A stretch of 64,000 bases of DNA from Aeromonas simiae (lineage in GTDB: Bacteria; Pseudomonadota; Gammaproteobacteria; Enterobacterales; Aeromonadaceae). Below the pieces are notes generated by a model. That model was given only the letters and a program-made list of their open reading frames with translations. It was not told where the DNA came from and searched no databases. The stretch covers positions 17,289-81,288 of the forward strand of contig NZ_CDBY01000061.1 of assembly GCF_000820125.1 (NCBI RefSeq), written 5' to 3'. Of the stretch, positions 11,255-23,207 are shown piece by piece. Position 1 is the first letter of the stretch, and the number at the start of each line of letters is the position of its first letter. A program made the translations under genes and the position numbers.

Positions 11255-11713
11255 ATGCGTCAGTCTCTCCTGCTTGCCACCCTGCTCTGCGCCGGCGCCG
11301 TCCAGGCAACCGATGCCGACCGGGTCGGTGAGGTCAGCACCGCCTTCAAGCTGTTTGGCCCCAACCACAAGATCGTCATCGAGGCCTTTGATGATCCCCG
11401 CATCAAGGGCGTGACCTGCTACCTGGCCCGCCCCAAGACCGGCGGCATCAAGGGCGGGCTGGGGCTGGCCGAGGACCCTTCCCATGCCACGCTGTCGTGC
11501 CACCAGGTGGGCCCCATCACCCTGCCGGCCAAGCTCAAGGAGAGCGAAGAGGTGTTTGACGTGAGCACCTCGCTGGTGTTCAAAGAGCAGCGGGTCGTGC
11601 GTTTTTATGACGCCAGGCGCAATGCCTTGGTCTATCTCACCTACAGCACCAAGCTGGTCGACGGCTCTTACAAGAGCGCCGTCAGCGCCGTGCCCATCAT
11701 GCCCTGGGGTTAA
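11255..11713 (+). CDS. creA: CreA family periplasmic protein
   Basis: A 152-residue exported protein matching E. coli CreA (157 residues) nearly end to end: a signal peptide cleaved after VQA, then [49 protein letters not shown] and the terminal VPIMPWG. The biochemical function of CreA is unknown. In enterobacteria it sits beside creBC; here no two-component genes are nearby. It lies 12 bp after the DUF962 gene, so they are probably co-transcribed. Confidence 0.9.
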   Translation: MRQSLLLATLLCAGAVQATDADRVGEVSTAFKLFGPNHKIVIEAFDDPRIKGVTCYLARPKTGGIKGGLGLAEDPSHATLSCHQVGPITLPAKLKESEEVFDVSTSLVFKEQRVVRFYDARRNALVYLTYSTKLVDGSYKSAVSAVPIMPWG

Positions 11714-11730
11714 CCCACAAGGAGAACAGG

Positions 11731-12411
11731 ATGTACGAGACCATACTGGTTACCGGCGCCACCAGCGGCATCGGTCATGCGTTGGTGCACGATCTGTGCG
11801 GCCGCGGCTATCGCGTCTATGCCAGCGGCAGGAACGAGGCGGCGCTGGCCGCGCTGATGACCGCCACCGGCTGCCTCGGCAGCACCGCCGATCTGACCGA
11901 CCCGCAGCAGGCGCTGGATCTCTACCAGCGGTCCCGCACCGCCCTCGGTCACATCGACGTGCTGGTCAACAACGCCGGGGCCAACCACCGCAAGGCACCC
12001 ATCGCCGAGACCAGTCTGGAGGAGTTCGAGCTGCAATATGCCCTCAACCTACGCGCCCCCTATCTGCTCGGGCGTGAGGCGCTGCGCGAGATGATCCCGC
12101 GCGGCAGCGGCTATCTCATCAATGTGGTGAGCACCTGCGCCCTGCGCCACCCCAGCCCCATGGGGATCTACAGCACCATGAAGAGCGGCCTGGCCAGCCT
12201 GAGCCAGGTGATGATGAAGGAGGCGCAGCCCCACGGCATCAAGGTCTCGACCCTCTACCCGGGCGGCGTCGATACCCCGTTCCGTGCCGAGGCCAAACCC
12301 CACTACATGCAGCCGGCCAGCGTCGCCACCACCCTGGTGACCCTGCTCACCCTGCCGGCCGATGTCGTCGTCCATGAGATGACGTTCCGGCCGCCGTCCG
12401 AGCTGGAGTGA
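11731..12411 (+). CDS. Short-chain dehydrogenase/reductase
   Basis: A 226-residue classical SDR oxidoreductase. The cofactor motif TGATSGIG is at residues 8-15, NNAG near 83, the catalytic serine region in NVVSTC near 132, and YSTMK supplies the active-site Tyr and Lys near 147-151. The R near residue 32 after the second strand favours NADP(H). The substrate cannot be told. ACAAGGAGAACAGG precedes the ATG. It closes the 9922-12411 gene run. Confidence 0.85.
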   Translation: MYETILVTGATSGIGHALVHDLCGRGYRVYASGRNEAALAALMTATGCLGSTADLTDPQQALDLYQRSRTALGHIDVLVNNAGANHRKAPIAETSLEEFELQYALNLRAPYLLGREALREMIPRGSGYLINVVSTCALRHPSPMGIYSTMKSGLASLSQVMMKEAQPHGIKVSTLYPGGVDTPFRAEAKPHYMQPASVATTLVTLLTLPADVVVHEMTFRPPSELE

Positions 12412-12432
12412 GCCCTTTTCCCACACGGTGAA

Positions 12433-12454
12433 GCGGGTGATCGGGATCACGCTT
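12433..12454 (+). promoter_or_regulatory. CRP-like (possibly FNR-overlapping) site upstream of ldhA
   Basis: The core GTGATCGGGATCAC (12437-12450) is a perfect inverted repeat fitting the CRP pattern GTGA-N6-TCAC. Its inner TGAT-N4-ATCA is also shared with FNR sites. It is centred about 52 bp before the ldhA start codon. A weak -10-like TAGTAA lies just downstream. Confidence 0.6.
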
Positions 12455-12495
12455 TGTAGTAACGTGGAGCCATCGCCCGCATCGGAGTCAACAAG

Positions 12496-13485
12496 ATGAA
12501 AATCGCTGTCTTCAGCAGTAAGAGTTATGACAAGGAGTACTTCCAGAAGGCCAATGCCGCCTACGGCTTTGATCTGGAATTTTTCGACGTGCGCCTCGAG
12601 ACCAAAACCCTGCGGCTGGCCCACGGCTTCCCCGTGGTCTGCCTGTTCGTCAACGACGATGCCGACCACGCCATTCTGAGCGAGCTGGCCCAGCACGGCA
12701 CCAAGGTGATCGCCCTGCGCTGCGCCGGCTACAACAACGTGGATCTGGTGGCCGCCAAGGAGCTGGGACTGACCGTAGTGCGGGTGCCCGCCTACTCCCC
12801 CGAGGCGGTGGCTGAACACGCGGTAGGGCTGATGATGACCCTTAACCGCCGCATCCATAAGGCCTACCAGCGCACTCGCGACGCCAACTTCTCCCTCGAG
12901 GGGCTGGTCGGCTTCAACATGTTCGGTCGCACCGCCGGCGTCATCGGCACCGGCAAGATCGGCCTGGCGACCCTGCGCATCCTCAAGGGGTTCGGCATGC
13001 GCCTGCTGGTGAGCGACCCTTACCAGAACCCGGCCGCCATCGAACTCGGCGCCGAATACGTCGATCTCGACACCCTCTACCGCGAGTCCGATGTCATCTC
13101 CCTGCACTGCCCCCTGTTCCAGGAGAACTATCACCTGCTCAACGCGGCTGCCTTCGCCAAGATGAAGGACGGGGTGATGATCATCAACACCAGCCGCGGC
13201 GGCCTGCTCGACGCCAACGCCGCCATCGAGGCACTCAAGACCAGCCGCATCGGTGCGCTCGGCCTCGATGTCTACGAAGAGGAAGAGGAGCTGTTCTTCG
13301 AGGACAAGTCCAACGAGGTGATCACCGACGATGTATTCCGCCGCCTTTCGGCCTGCCACAACGTGCTGTTCACCGGTCACCAGGCCTTCCTGACCCGCGA
13401 GGCGCTGCACGCCATCGCCGACACCACACTGAACAATGTCAAAGCAGTGCACGAAGGACGCCACAGCGGCAACGAAGTGGAATAA
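12496..13485 (+). CDS. ldhA: Fermentative D-lactate dehydrogenase
   Basis: A 329-residue NAD-dependent D-2-hydroxyacid dehydrogenase reducing pyruvate to D-lactate, the length of E. coli LdhA. The Rossmann motif GVIGTGKIG begins near residue 149. The catalytic Arg is in INTSRGG, the Glu in the acidic run YEEEEELFFED, and the His in FTGHQAFLT near 296. A CRP/FNR-like palindrome upstream suits catabolite or oxygen control. It appears monocistronic. Confidence 0.95.
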   Translation: MKIAVFSSKSYDKEYFQKANAAYGFDLEFFDVRLETKTLRLAHGFPVVCLFVNDDADHAILSELAQHGTKVIALRCAGYNNVDLVAAKELGLTVVRVPAYSPEAVAEHAVGLMMTLNRRIHKAYQRTRDANFSLEGLVGFNMFGRTAGVIGTGKIGLATLRILKGFGMRLLVSDPYQNPAAIELGAEYVDLDTLYRESDVISLHCPLFQENYHLLNAAAFAKMKDGVMIINTSRGGLLDANAAIEALKTSRIGALGLDVYEEEEELFFEDKSNEVITDDVFRRLSACHNVLFTGHQAFLTREALHAIADTTLNNVKAVHEGRHSGNEVE

Positions 13486-13552
13486 ACCCGCCGCTTGAGC
13501 CCCGCTCCGGCTTTGGGGTAGGCTCTCTCTTTTGCCCGGGAGAACCTGCCCC

Positions 13553-14911
13553 ATGTTTGTCGGATTCGATTACGGCACCTCCAACTGCGCCATGGCGGTG
13601 CTGGAGCAGGAGGGCCCGCGCCTGCTGCCACTCGGCCGTACTGCCTATCTCCCCTCCACCCTGCACGCCCCGCACCGGGATGCCATCCCCGGCCTGCTCG
13701 CCGAAGCCCTGCCTGCGCCACTGCGCGAACGTTACCTGGCCCTGCGCGGCCCGCAGATCCAGCGTGCCCAGAGCCTGCGCCGAACCCTGCGCGAAGAGGG
13801 GCTGCCCGACGAGCTGGCCTTCGGCGAAGCGGCACTGGAGGCCTATCTGGAGGAGCCGGACGAGGGCTACTACATCAAGTCGCCCAAATCCTTCCTCGGC
13901 GCCTCCGGCCTCAAGGCCCCGCAGATCGCCCTGTTCGAAGACATAGTGCTGGCCATGATGCTGCAGGTGAAACAGCGCGCCGAGGCACTCACCGGCGCCC
14001 CGATCACCCAGGCGGTGATCGGCCGGCCGGTCAACTTCCAGGGGCTGGCCGGTGAGGAGAGCAACCGCCAGGCTCTGGCCATCCTGAGCGAGGCGGCCAG
14101 CCTGGCCGGTTTTGAGCAGGTGGCGTTTCTCTATGAGCCGGTCGCCGCCGGCTTCGAGTTCGAGGCCCGCCTCAGCGAGGACTGCACCGTGCTGGTGGTG
14201 GACATCGGCGGCGGGACCACCGACTGCTCCATGCTGCGCATGGGGCCGAGCTACCGGGATCGGCTCGAGCGCGACGCTCAGATGCTCGGCCACAGCGGCC
14301 AGCGCATCGGCGGTAACGACTTCGACATCCGCCTGACGGTGGAGGGGATCATGCCGCTGCTCGGCATGCACGAGCGGCTCAAGACCGGCAAACCGCTGCC
14401 CCACCCCCTGTTCTGGGATGCGGCAGCCATCAACGACGTGGCGGCCCAGAGCCGCTTCTACAGCCTGACCACGGGGCGCGAGCTGCAAGACATGCTGCTC
14501 GACTGCCAACCGGGCAGCCTGCTGCCCCGTCTCATCCGCCTGCGCGAGCACAAGTTAAGCCACCAGCTGGTGTGGCGCGCCGAGCAGGGCAAGATCGCCC
14601 TCTCCGAGCAGCCGGTGAGCCGCCAGCCCCTCGGCGAGCTGGAGCACGACCTCAGCGTCGAGCTGACCCGGTCACAGCTGGCCGATGCCGCCGCCCTGCT
14701 GCTCGACAAGATCGGCGAGCTGATGGACGAGGCGATCGCCCAAGCCGGGTGCCAGCCGGATCGGGTGTTCGTCACCGGGGGCAGCGCCAAGTCGCCGCTG
14801 GTGGCCCGCTTCATCCGCGAGCGTCTGCCCGGCGTACCGGTCGAAGGGGGGGACGATCTCGGTTCGGTGGCCGCCGGCTTAGCCCGTCACGCCGCCCGTC
14901 TGTTCCGCTGA
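13553..14911 (+). CDS. yegD: YegD-type Hsp70 family protein
   Basis: A 452-residue actin/Hsp70-fold ATPase very like E. coli YegD (450). It begins MFVGFDYGTSNC, contains KSPKSFLGASGL, YEPVAAGFEFEA and the phosphate-2 loop VVDIGGGTTDCS, and ends with the adenosine loop TGGSAKSPL. It has only the nucleotide-binding domain and lacks the substrate-binding and lid domains of DnaK, so it is not a full chaperone. ATG 13553 is chosen over 13532 because the family starts with MF[IV]GFDYG. The role is unknown. Confidence 0.92.
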   Translation: MFVGFDYGTSNCAMAVLEQEGPRLLPLGRTAYLPSTLHAPHRDAIPGLLAEALPAPLRERYLALRGPQIQRAQSLRRTLREEGLPDELAFGEAALEAYLEEPDEGYYIKSPKSFLGASGLKAPQIALFEDIVLAMMLQVKQRAEALTGAPITQAVIGRPVNFQGLAGEESNRQALAILSEAASLAGFEQVAFLYEPVAAGFEFEARLSEDCTVLVVDIGGGTTDCSMLRMGPSYRDRLERDAQMLGHSGQRIGGNDFDIRLTVEGIMPLLGMHERLKTGKPLPHPLFWDAAAINDVAAQSRFYSLTTGRELQDMLLDCQPGSLLPRLIRLREHKLSHQLVWRAEQGKIALSEQPVSRQPLGELEHDLSVELTRSQLADAAALLLDKIGELMDEAIAQAGCQPDRVFVTGGSAKSPLVARFIRERLPGVPVEGGDDLGSVAAGLARHAARLFR

Positions 14912-15003
14912 CGCCCCGCGACAGGGGCGGTCGGTTGAGCGCCCCGCCCCTCTGTCATCCCCTCCGGCCAGCCTCTATCCTTGCCCTCAACCAAGGAGCC
15001 GCC

Positions 15004-15417
15004 GTGATAAACCGCCCAGCCATCATCCTCACCAGCCTGTTACTCACCGCCTGCACGACCCCCAGTGCCCTCCGCCAGGAGTTGATGCACCACCACTGGG
15101 TGCTGGAGAGTGTCGACCAGCGCCCGGTGCAATCCGAGCGCGGCCGGGCACCGGATCTCGAGATCGGCGAGCACTTCACCGTCAACGGTATCGCCGGCTG
15201 CAACCGCTACTTCGGCAAAGGCAACCTGAAGCAGGGGCGCTTCTGGGTCAGCAGCCTCGGCAGCACCGAGATGGCCTGCGGCGCCACTCTGGATGTGGTG
15301 GAGCAGGCGGTGCTCACCACACTGCGGCAAGGCGCGGCACTGACCACTGACGCGCAGGGGCTGACACTGCAAGGAGAGCAGCACACCCTGCGCTACCGGC
15401 TGGAAGAGTGGAAATAA
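15004..15417 (+). CDS. HslJ-like META domain lipoprotein
   Basis: A 137-residue lipoprotein starting at GTG with AAGGAGC upstream. The lipobox LTAC puts the lipidated cysteine near residue 16. The META domain that follows shows the family hallmarks HHWVLESVD, NGIAGCNRYFG and STEMAC. Relatives such as HslJ are associated with outer-membrane stress and novobiocin resistance. A much longer open frame in this phase starts inside yegD but has no signal sequence, so the GTG start is preferred. Confidence 0.82.
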   Translation: MINRPAIILTSLLLTACTTPSALRQELMHHHWVLESVDQRPVQSERGRAPDLEIGEHFTVNGIAGCNRYFGKGNLKQGRFWVSSLGSTEMACGATLDVVEQAVLTTLRQGAALTTDAQGLTLQGEQHTLRYRLEEWK

Positions 15418-15562
15418 CACGCTAGCCCCGCCATCGCGCTCACCCCGGCGTGCATGGCGCGCAGGCATGAGTTCCCGGCTGAACATGGGGCCATCGAAAG
15501 GAGGCGGCCCGCGCTCCCCTGTGACACAATAAGCACAGTTGGCCACAGGGAACCGCCACACC

Positions 15563-16396
15563 ATGTCGATGGATCGCCTCTTTGACAAGATCAAGCAGTT
15601 GCCGAGCATCCCCCAGCTGCTGCATGAGCTGATGCACAGCTTCGGTGACGAGAACGCCCGCATTGACGACATCGCCGCCAAGATCGCCATGGATCAGGTG
15701 ATCAGCGTCAAGGTGCTGCGCATGGCCAACTCGGCGGCCTTTCGCCGTGGCAACGAGGTCACCTCCATCGAGCAGGCGGTGATGCGTCTTGGCTTCTCTC
15801 GCCTGCGCTCGCTGGTGGTGGCCTCCGGCATCATGAGCGGCTTCAAGGCCCCCCCCAGCTTCGACAAGACCCACTTCTGGACCGAGACCTTCCAGGTCGC
15901 CACCATCGCCAAGACCCTGGCCCAGCAGTGCGGCACGGTCGATCCCGAAACCGCCTTTACCTGCGCCCTGATCCACAACATCGGCGAACTGCTCATCCAG
16001 ACCACCCTGCCGGAAGAGGCGGAGCTGGTGCACATGGCTATCGAGCGGGGCGCCAGCCGGGTCGATGCCCAGCGCGAGATGCTGGGCTACGACTACGCCC
16101 AGCTCGGCGCCGAACTGGCGCGGCGCTGGAACCTGGCCGACACCTTCGTCACCGCCATCGCCGAGCAGCTCGATCCGCTGGAACATGAGCCGGTGAGCAA
16201 AGAGGCGGTGCTGATCCGGCTGGCGGTCTTTGTCTCGTTCGCCTGGAGCGCCGGCGTACCGGCCCAGGCCATCGCGGCCCGTTTTCCGCGCGCCCTCGCC
16301 GAGCAGCTGGCGCTGGACCCGGCCACCCTCATCCCCCATCTGGAATCACTGCATCAACAGGGCAATGCCCTGGCCGACATATTGACGACCCCATGA
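15563..16396 (+). CDS. HDOD domain protein
   Basis: A 277-residue protein dominated by an HDOD (HD-related output) domain, roughly residues 10-210. Typical features are LPSIPQLLHELM, DQVISVKVLRMANSA, EQAVMRLGFSRLRSLV and CALIHNIGELL. HDOD proteins are usually non-enzymatic signalling modules. Its stop overlaps the malZ start by 4 bp (ATGA), an unusual pairing of a signalling gene with maltodextrin breakdown. ATG 15563 has CAGGGAA upstream. Confidence 0.85.
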   Translation: MSMDRLFDKIKQLPSIPQLLHELMHSFGDENARIDDIAAKIAMDQVISVKVLRMANSAAFRRGNEVTSIEQAVMRLGFSRLRSLVVASGIMSGFKAPPSFDKTHFWTETFQVATIAKTLAQQCGTVDPETAFTCALIHNIGELLIQTTLPEEAELVHMAIERGASRVDAQREMLGYDYAQLGAELARRWNLADTFVTAIAEQLDPLEHEPVSKEAVLIRLAVFVSFAWSAGVPAQAIAARFPRALAEQLALDPATLIPHLESLHQQGNALADILTTP

Positions 16397-18222
16397 CCCC
16401 ACCATTTCTGTTTCACCCCCAGGTGTCGCCCTGGTTTCGCGCGACCCACGATCAACTGCAGCTGACCCTGTTCAGCGATGCCGAGACCGCCTTCGACCAG
16501 GTGCTGCTGCGCCTCGAGCCCGATAACGAGGAGGAGCTGCACCCCATGGCGCTCCTCGAGCAACGTGGCCGGTTGCAGATATGGCAGATCACTGTGCCGT
16601 TGCCACGCGGCCAGGAGCACCACCGCTACTGCTTCAAGTGCCTCACCGGCGATGGCCAATGGTGGCTGCACGGCGGAGGTTGTGACCCCGCCATGCCGGC
16701 ACGCGACACCCATTTTCGTTACAACAGCCGTCACCGGCCACCGGCCTGGGTGCAGGATCAGGTGTTCTACCAGATCTTCCCCGATCGCTTCTGCAACGGC
16801 GATCCGAGCCTCGACGTGCAGACCGGCGACTATGACTACCGCAATCGCCCTGTCATCCACAAGGCGTGGGGAGAGCCGGTCAGCGCCCAGGGTGAAGGCA
16901 CCGCCGCCTGCGAATTCTACGGCGGCGATCTGGCCGGCATCGACCAGAAGCTGCACTACCTGCAATCGCTCGGGGTGAGCGCCCTCTACCTCAACCCCAT
17001 CTTCGCCTCGCCGAGCAACCACAAGTACGACACCCAGGACTACTACCGGGTCGATCCCCACTTCGGCAGCAATGCCCAGTTCGCCGAGCTGACCCGCAAC
17101 CTGCGCCAGCGCGGCATGCGGCTGGTGCTCGATGCGGTGGTCAACCACACCTCCACCGAACACCCCTGGTTTGCCCCTCCCGCAGGAGCCCACCGCAACC
17201 CCGCCTCCCCCTGGCGCAGCTTCTACACCTTCGATGCCGAGGGCGACTACGTCAGTTGGAAGGGGATCCGCAGCCTGCCCAAGCTCGATTTTGCCAGCGA
17301 GCAGGTGCAGGACGCCGTCTATCGCGCCGATGACGCCATTTTGCGCCACTGGATGCGCCCTCCCTACCAGATCGATGGCTGGCGCCTCGACGTCATCCAC
17401 ATGCTGGGGGAAGGGGGCTGCGCCCAGGGCAACCGCCGCCACGTGCGGGCCATCCGGGCCGCCATCAAGCAGGAGAACCCGGACGCCTACGTGCTCGGCG
17501 AGCACTTCTTCGAGGCCAGCCAGTGGTTGCAGGGCGATCAAGAGGACGGCGCCATGAACTACTACGGCTTCGCCCACCCGATCCGGGCCTTCCTGGCCGG
17601 CAAGGACATCGCCTATCACCCGATCAAGATCAGCGCAGCCGGGCTCGACCAGTGGCTGCGCCAGGCCCGCGCCCATATCCCGTTTGCCAACCAGCTGGCC
17701 CAGTTCAACCTGCTCGACAGCCACGACACCGCCCGCTTCCTGCAACTGCTGGACGGGGATCGCGCCCGCATGACCCTGGCCGTCACCCTGCTGATGACCT
17801 ATATCGGCGTCCCCTGCATCTACTACGGCGACGAGGTGGGCATGCTGGGGGGCAACGATCCCGACTGCCGCCGCTGTTTCCCATGGGAGACCACCCACTG
17901 GGATCACGCGCTGCACGAGCGCTACCGCCACCTGATCCGCCTGCGCCGGCAACGGCCGGCCCTGCGCCGTGGCGACTGCCAGACCCTGTATGCCGGCGAT
18001 CATACCCTGGCCTTCGCCCGCACCCTGGAGAGCGATCAGGTGGTAGTGGCCTGCAACCGTCACCCGACCAACCCGCGCACCCTCACCCTGCCCCTGTGGC
18101 AGACCGGCGCCAACGCCACCCGCTTTCGCGATGCCTGCAGCGGCGAGCGCTTCGAACTGGTGCAGGGTGAGTTACAGCTGACCCTGCCCCCCGGCGCGGC
18201 CCGCGTACTCATCGCCACCTGA
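16393..18222 (+). CDS. malZ: Maltodextrin glucosidase
   Basis: A 609-residue GH13 enzyme (E. coli MalZ is 604) releasing glucose from the reducing end of maltodextrins in the cytoplasm. An N-terminal beta-sandwich (about 1-110) precedes the TIM barrel. The conserved regions are DAVVNH, GWRLDVIHM with nucleophile D333, VLGEHFFEA with acid/base E370, and LLDSHD with D445. There is no signal peptide. No MalT box was recognised upstream; the gene depends on the HDOD gene's transcription. Confidence 0.92.
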   Translation: MTPPFLFHPQVSPWFRATHDQLQLTLFSDAETAFDQVLLRLEPDNEEELHPMALLEQRGRLQIWQITVPLPRGQEHHRYCFKCLTGDGQWWLHGGGCDPAMPARDTHFRYNSRHRPPAWVQDQVFYQIFPDRFCNGDPSLDVQTGDYDYRNRPVIHKAWGEPVSAQGEGTAACEFYGGDLAGIDQKLHYLQSLGVSALYLNPIFASPSNHKYDTQDYYRVDPHFGSNAQFAELTRNLRQRGMRLVLDAVVNHTSTEHPWFAPPAGAHRNPASPWRSFYTFDAEGDYVSWKGIRSLPKLDFASEQVQDAVYRADDAILRHWMRPPYQIDGWRLDVIHMLGEGGCAQGNRRHVRAIRAAIKQENPDAYVLGEHFFEASQWLQGDQEDGAMNYYGFAHPIRAFLAGKDIAYHPIKISAAGLDQWLRQARAHIPFANQLAQFNLLDSHDTARFLQLLDGDRARMTLAVTLLMTYIGVPCIYYGDEVGMLGGNDPDCRRCFPWETTHWDHALHERYRHLIRLRRQRPALRRGDCQTLYAGDHTLAFARTLESDQVVVACNRHPTNPRTLTLPLWQTGANATRFRDACSGERFELVQGELQLTLPPGAARVLIAT

Positions 18223-18231
18223 TCCACGCCA

Positions 18232-18260
18232 CCGCCCGGCCTTTGCCCCACGCCGGGCGG
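18232..18260 (+). other. Stem-loop after malZ
   Basis: A perfect 9-bp GC stem (CCGCCCGGC with GCCGGGCGG) has an 11-nt loop and lies between malZ and the glycosyltransferase gene. There is no T-run, so it is more likely an RNA-stability structure than a terminator. Confidence 0.4.
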
Positions 18261-18300
18261 AAGATTAGAATGTGCCCCTAACCTGCAAACGGATAACCCT

Positions 18301-19098
18301 ATGTCAGCTCAGCAACCCGTGACCCTGGCGGTCGCCATCACTACCTTCAACAGCATGCGCTGCCTGCCCCAGGTGCTCGACAGCCTGGATGGGCTGGCCG
18401 AACGGGTGGTCATCGTCGACTCCGGCTCCACCGACGGGACTCGCGAGTACGCCAGCGAGCGCGGCTGCGTGGTCATCGAGCGCCCCTGGCCGGGCCCGCT
18501 CAAGCAGAAGGTCTTCGCCATGGAGCAGTGCGCACCGGCCAAGTGGATCCTGCTGCTCGACTCCGACGAGTCGCTCGAGCCGGAACTCAAGGCCGATATC
18601 GCCCGGGTGCTGCAAGAAGATGACAGCGCGATCGCCGCCTGGGAGTTCCAGCGCAAGATCTGGTTCCTCGGCGGCTGGCTGCACCACATGTACCAGCCGG
18701 AGTGGCGCCTGCGGCTGGTTCGCGACGGCCAGTGGCGGATGGAGGGCAAGATGGGCCTCTACCACGACAAGCTGGTGACCGACGGCAAGGTGGGCAAGCT
18801 CAAGGGGATCTGCCGCCACGACTCCTATGCCGACATCAAGGATGCGGTGCTGCGCGCCCAGCGCTACGCCGAGCGGGCGGTGGGCCGTGAACTCAAGGGC
18901 GGGCGCTGGTATGACTTCGTCTGGTGCGTCATCGACGTACTGTGGCGCCACGGCATCCGCCAGCGCGCCTTCCTCGACGGCAAGCGCGGCCTCATCATGC
19001 TGGGGATCACCATGGCCTCCAAGTTGATCCGCCAGGCCTACCTGTGCGAGCAGCGCCTCAACCCGCGTCCGAAGGACTGGGACAACCCAGTGGTGTAA
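18301..19098 (+). CDS. waaE: WaaE-like family 2 glycosyltransferase (LPS core)
   Basis: A 265-residue GT-A glycosyltransferase. The N-terminus VTLAVAITTFN, the VDSGSTDGT loop and the DxD-type motif LLLDSDESLEPE are family features, and WxxEGKMGLYHDKL is typical of KdtX/WaaE. WaaE adds a glucose to heptose I of the inner LPS core, with UDP-glucose as donor, on the cytoplasmic face. Location one gene from coaD, the usual neighbour of waaE, supports the name. It ends at a shared terminator. Confidence 0.82.
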   Translation: MSAQQPVTLAVAITTFNSMRCLPQVLDSLDGLAERVVIVDSGSTDGTREYASERGCVVIERPWPGPLKQKVFAMEQCAPAKWILLLDSDESLEPELKADIARVLQEDDSAIAAWEFQRKIWFLGGWLHHMYQPEWRLRLVRDGQWRMEGKMGLYHDKLVTDGKVGKLKGICRHDSYADIKDAVLRAQRYAERAVGRELKGGRWYDFVWCVIDVLWRHGIRQRAFLDGKRGLIMLGITMASKLIRQAYLCEQRLNPRPKDWDNPVV

Positions 19099-19105
19099 CG
19101 GCAAT

Positions 19106-19135
19106 AAAAAAACGGGCTCACAAGAGCCCGTTTTT
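19106..19135. terminator. Bidirectional terminator between waaE and the GT9 gene
   Basis: ACGGGCTC and its complement form a stem with an ACAA loop, flanked by an A-run on one side and a T-run on the other. It serves the two convergent genes. Confidence 0.85.
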
Positions 19136-19144
19136 CATGGGAGA

Positions 19145-21735
<2,591 letters not shown>

Positions 21736-21823
21736 GATGTTCTCTCAATTCAATAACTGCACCGGATCCTAGGGAAGCTGACGCGGCAAGGCAACCCGGA
21801 GCAACAGGCCGTTACAAGATGGT

Positions 21824-22636
21824 TCAGTGCTGGCACTCGGGGCAGTAGAAGGTGTTACGCTGCCCCAGTCGCAGGGAGCGGATCTCGCTGCCGCAGGCAT
21901 AACAGGGCTCGCCAGCCCGGCCATAGACCTGCAACTGCTGCACGAAATAGCCCGGTTTGCCGTCGGCACTGGTGAAATCCTTCAACGTGGTGCCCCCCTG
22001 CTTGATGGCCTCGGTCAGCACCCGCTTTATCTCTGCTACCAGCTCCCCCAACCGCCCCCGGTCAATGTCGCCGGCGGCGCGCTTGGGATGAATGCCGGCG
22101 GCAAACAGCGCCTCGTTGGCATAGATGTTACCCACCCCCACCACCACCTGGTTGTCCATCAGGAACTGCTTGATGGCGGTGCTGCGCCCCTTGGCGCGCG
22201 CTTGCAGGTAATCGGCGTTGAAGGCATCGGTGAGCGGCTCGGGGCCCAGTTTGGCCAGCAGGGCGTGCGCCTCGGCCGGATCGCGGGTCCACAGCAGGGC
22301 GCCGAAGCGGCGCGGGTCGTTAAGCCGCAGCAGCTTGCCGTTCTCCAGCTCGATATCCACGTGATCGTGTTTCTCGGCCGGCGTACCGATCGGCAACACC
22401 CGCAGGCTGCCCGACATCCCCAGGTGCAGGATGGCGGTACCAAAATCGGTCTCCAGCAGCAGGTACTTGGCGCGCCGGCTGACCCGGCGGATGGTGAGCC
22501 CGGCCAGCTCCTGGATCTCTCCCGGCACCGGCCAACGCAGACGACCATCACGCACCACCACGCGGCGCACGGCGACGCCGGTCAGCCAGGGGGCGATCCC
22601 CTGCCGGCTCACCTCGACTTCTGGCAATTCAGGCAT
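21824..22636 (-). CDS. mutM: Formamidopyrimidine-DNA glycosylase
   Basis: A 270-residue bifunctional DNA glycosylase/AP lyase removing 8-oxoguanine and formamidopyrimidines. The N-terminal MPELPEVE supplies the catalytic proline (P2) and Glu3. [12 protein letters not shown] is the helix-two-turn-helix, and the C-terminal zinc finger CYACGSEI...CPECQH is complete. It is 14 bp downstream of an uncharacterised small gene on the same strand, which fits an operon. Length equals E. coli MutM (269). Confidence 0.97.
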   Translation of the reverse strand: MPELPEVEVSRQGIAPWLTGVAVRRVVVRDGRLRWPVPGEIQELAGLTIRRVSRRAKYLLLETDFGTAILHLGMSGSLRVLPIGTPAEKHDHVDIELENGKLLRLNDPRRFGALLWTRDPAEAHALLAKLGPEPLTDAFNADYLQARAKGRSTAIKQFLMDNQVVVGVGNIYANEALFAAGIHPKRAAGDIDRGRLGELVAEIKRVLTEAIKQGGTTLKDFTSADGKPGYFVQQLQVYGRAGEPCYACGSEIRSLRLGQRNTFYCPECQH

Positions 22637-22650
22637 TTAACGACTCCGCT

Positions 22651-23118
22651 TCACTCTTTGGCCACCGGCCCGGGGGCCAGCAGCGAACGATATTGCTGCT
22701 CGCTCAAGGCGAGCCAGCGATCTGGCGGCAGCAGGGCGGCATACTGGCCATTGTCCTGGTACAGACCGATTTCGAGCGGCTCATCGCGCCCGGCCACCCA
22801 CACCTTGAGCACCACAGGCACACCGCGCAGTGCCGTGGCGGCAGGCAATGACCAGCGACTCCATTCGCGGATATGCGTATCGAGCGCGGCGGCATCCAGC
22901 CCCAGATCGGGCCGGCTGCGCCAGCCCTGACCAAGCCGCTCAATCTGCCAGCTCGGCCCCTGCCAGGTGAGCACGACCGCATCAGCAGGCAGCAATGGCC
23001 GCTCACGATCGCGGCTGTTGATCTCCTGCATCTGATCCATACGGTGCAGCAGCGTGATGGCGGCGAGTACACCGACGATGATGACGTTGTTCCAGCCCTT
23101 GCGGGAGAGTCGCAGCAT
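22651..23118 (-). CDS. Uncharacterised membrane-anchored protein
   Basis: A 155-residue product I do not recognise. One N-terminal hydrophobic helix (about residues 10-25, NVIIVGVLAAITLL) suggests an inner-membrane anchor with a periplasmic domain of about 125 residues containing several Trp (WQGPSWQIERLGQGWR, WLALSEQQYRSLLAP). It lies between rpmG and mutM on the same strand and is probably co-transcribed with mutM. AGGAGGACCC precedes the ATG. Confidence 0.7.
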   Translation of the reverse strand: MLRLSRKGWNNVIIVGVLAAITLLHRMDQMQEINSRDRERPLLPADAVVLTWQGPSWQIERLGQGWRSRPDLGLDAAALDTHIREWSRWSLPAATALRGVPVVLKVWVAGRDEPLEIGLYQDNGQYAALLPPDRWLALSEQQYRSLLAPGPVAKE

Positions 23119-23163
23119 GGGTCCTCCTGGTGCAGCAGGCAGTGTATGTGGATCGCCGGTATA

Positions 23164-23191
23164 AAAAAACCCGGCCGAAGCCGGGTTTTTT
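23164..23191 (-). terminator. Terminator of rpmBG
   Basis: A 12-bp stem (AAAAAACCCGGC with complement) has a CGAA loop 17 bp after the rpmG stop, with T-runs in either direction. Confidence 0.85.
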
Positions 23192-23207
23192 GGGAGAGCA
23201 GGATCAA

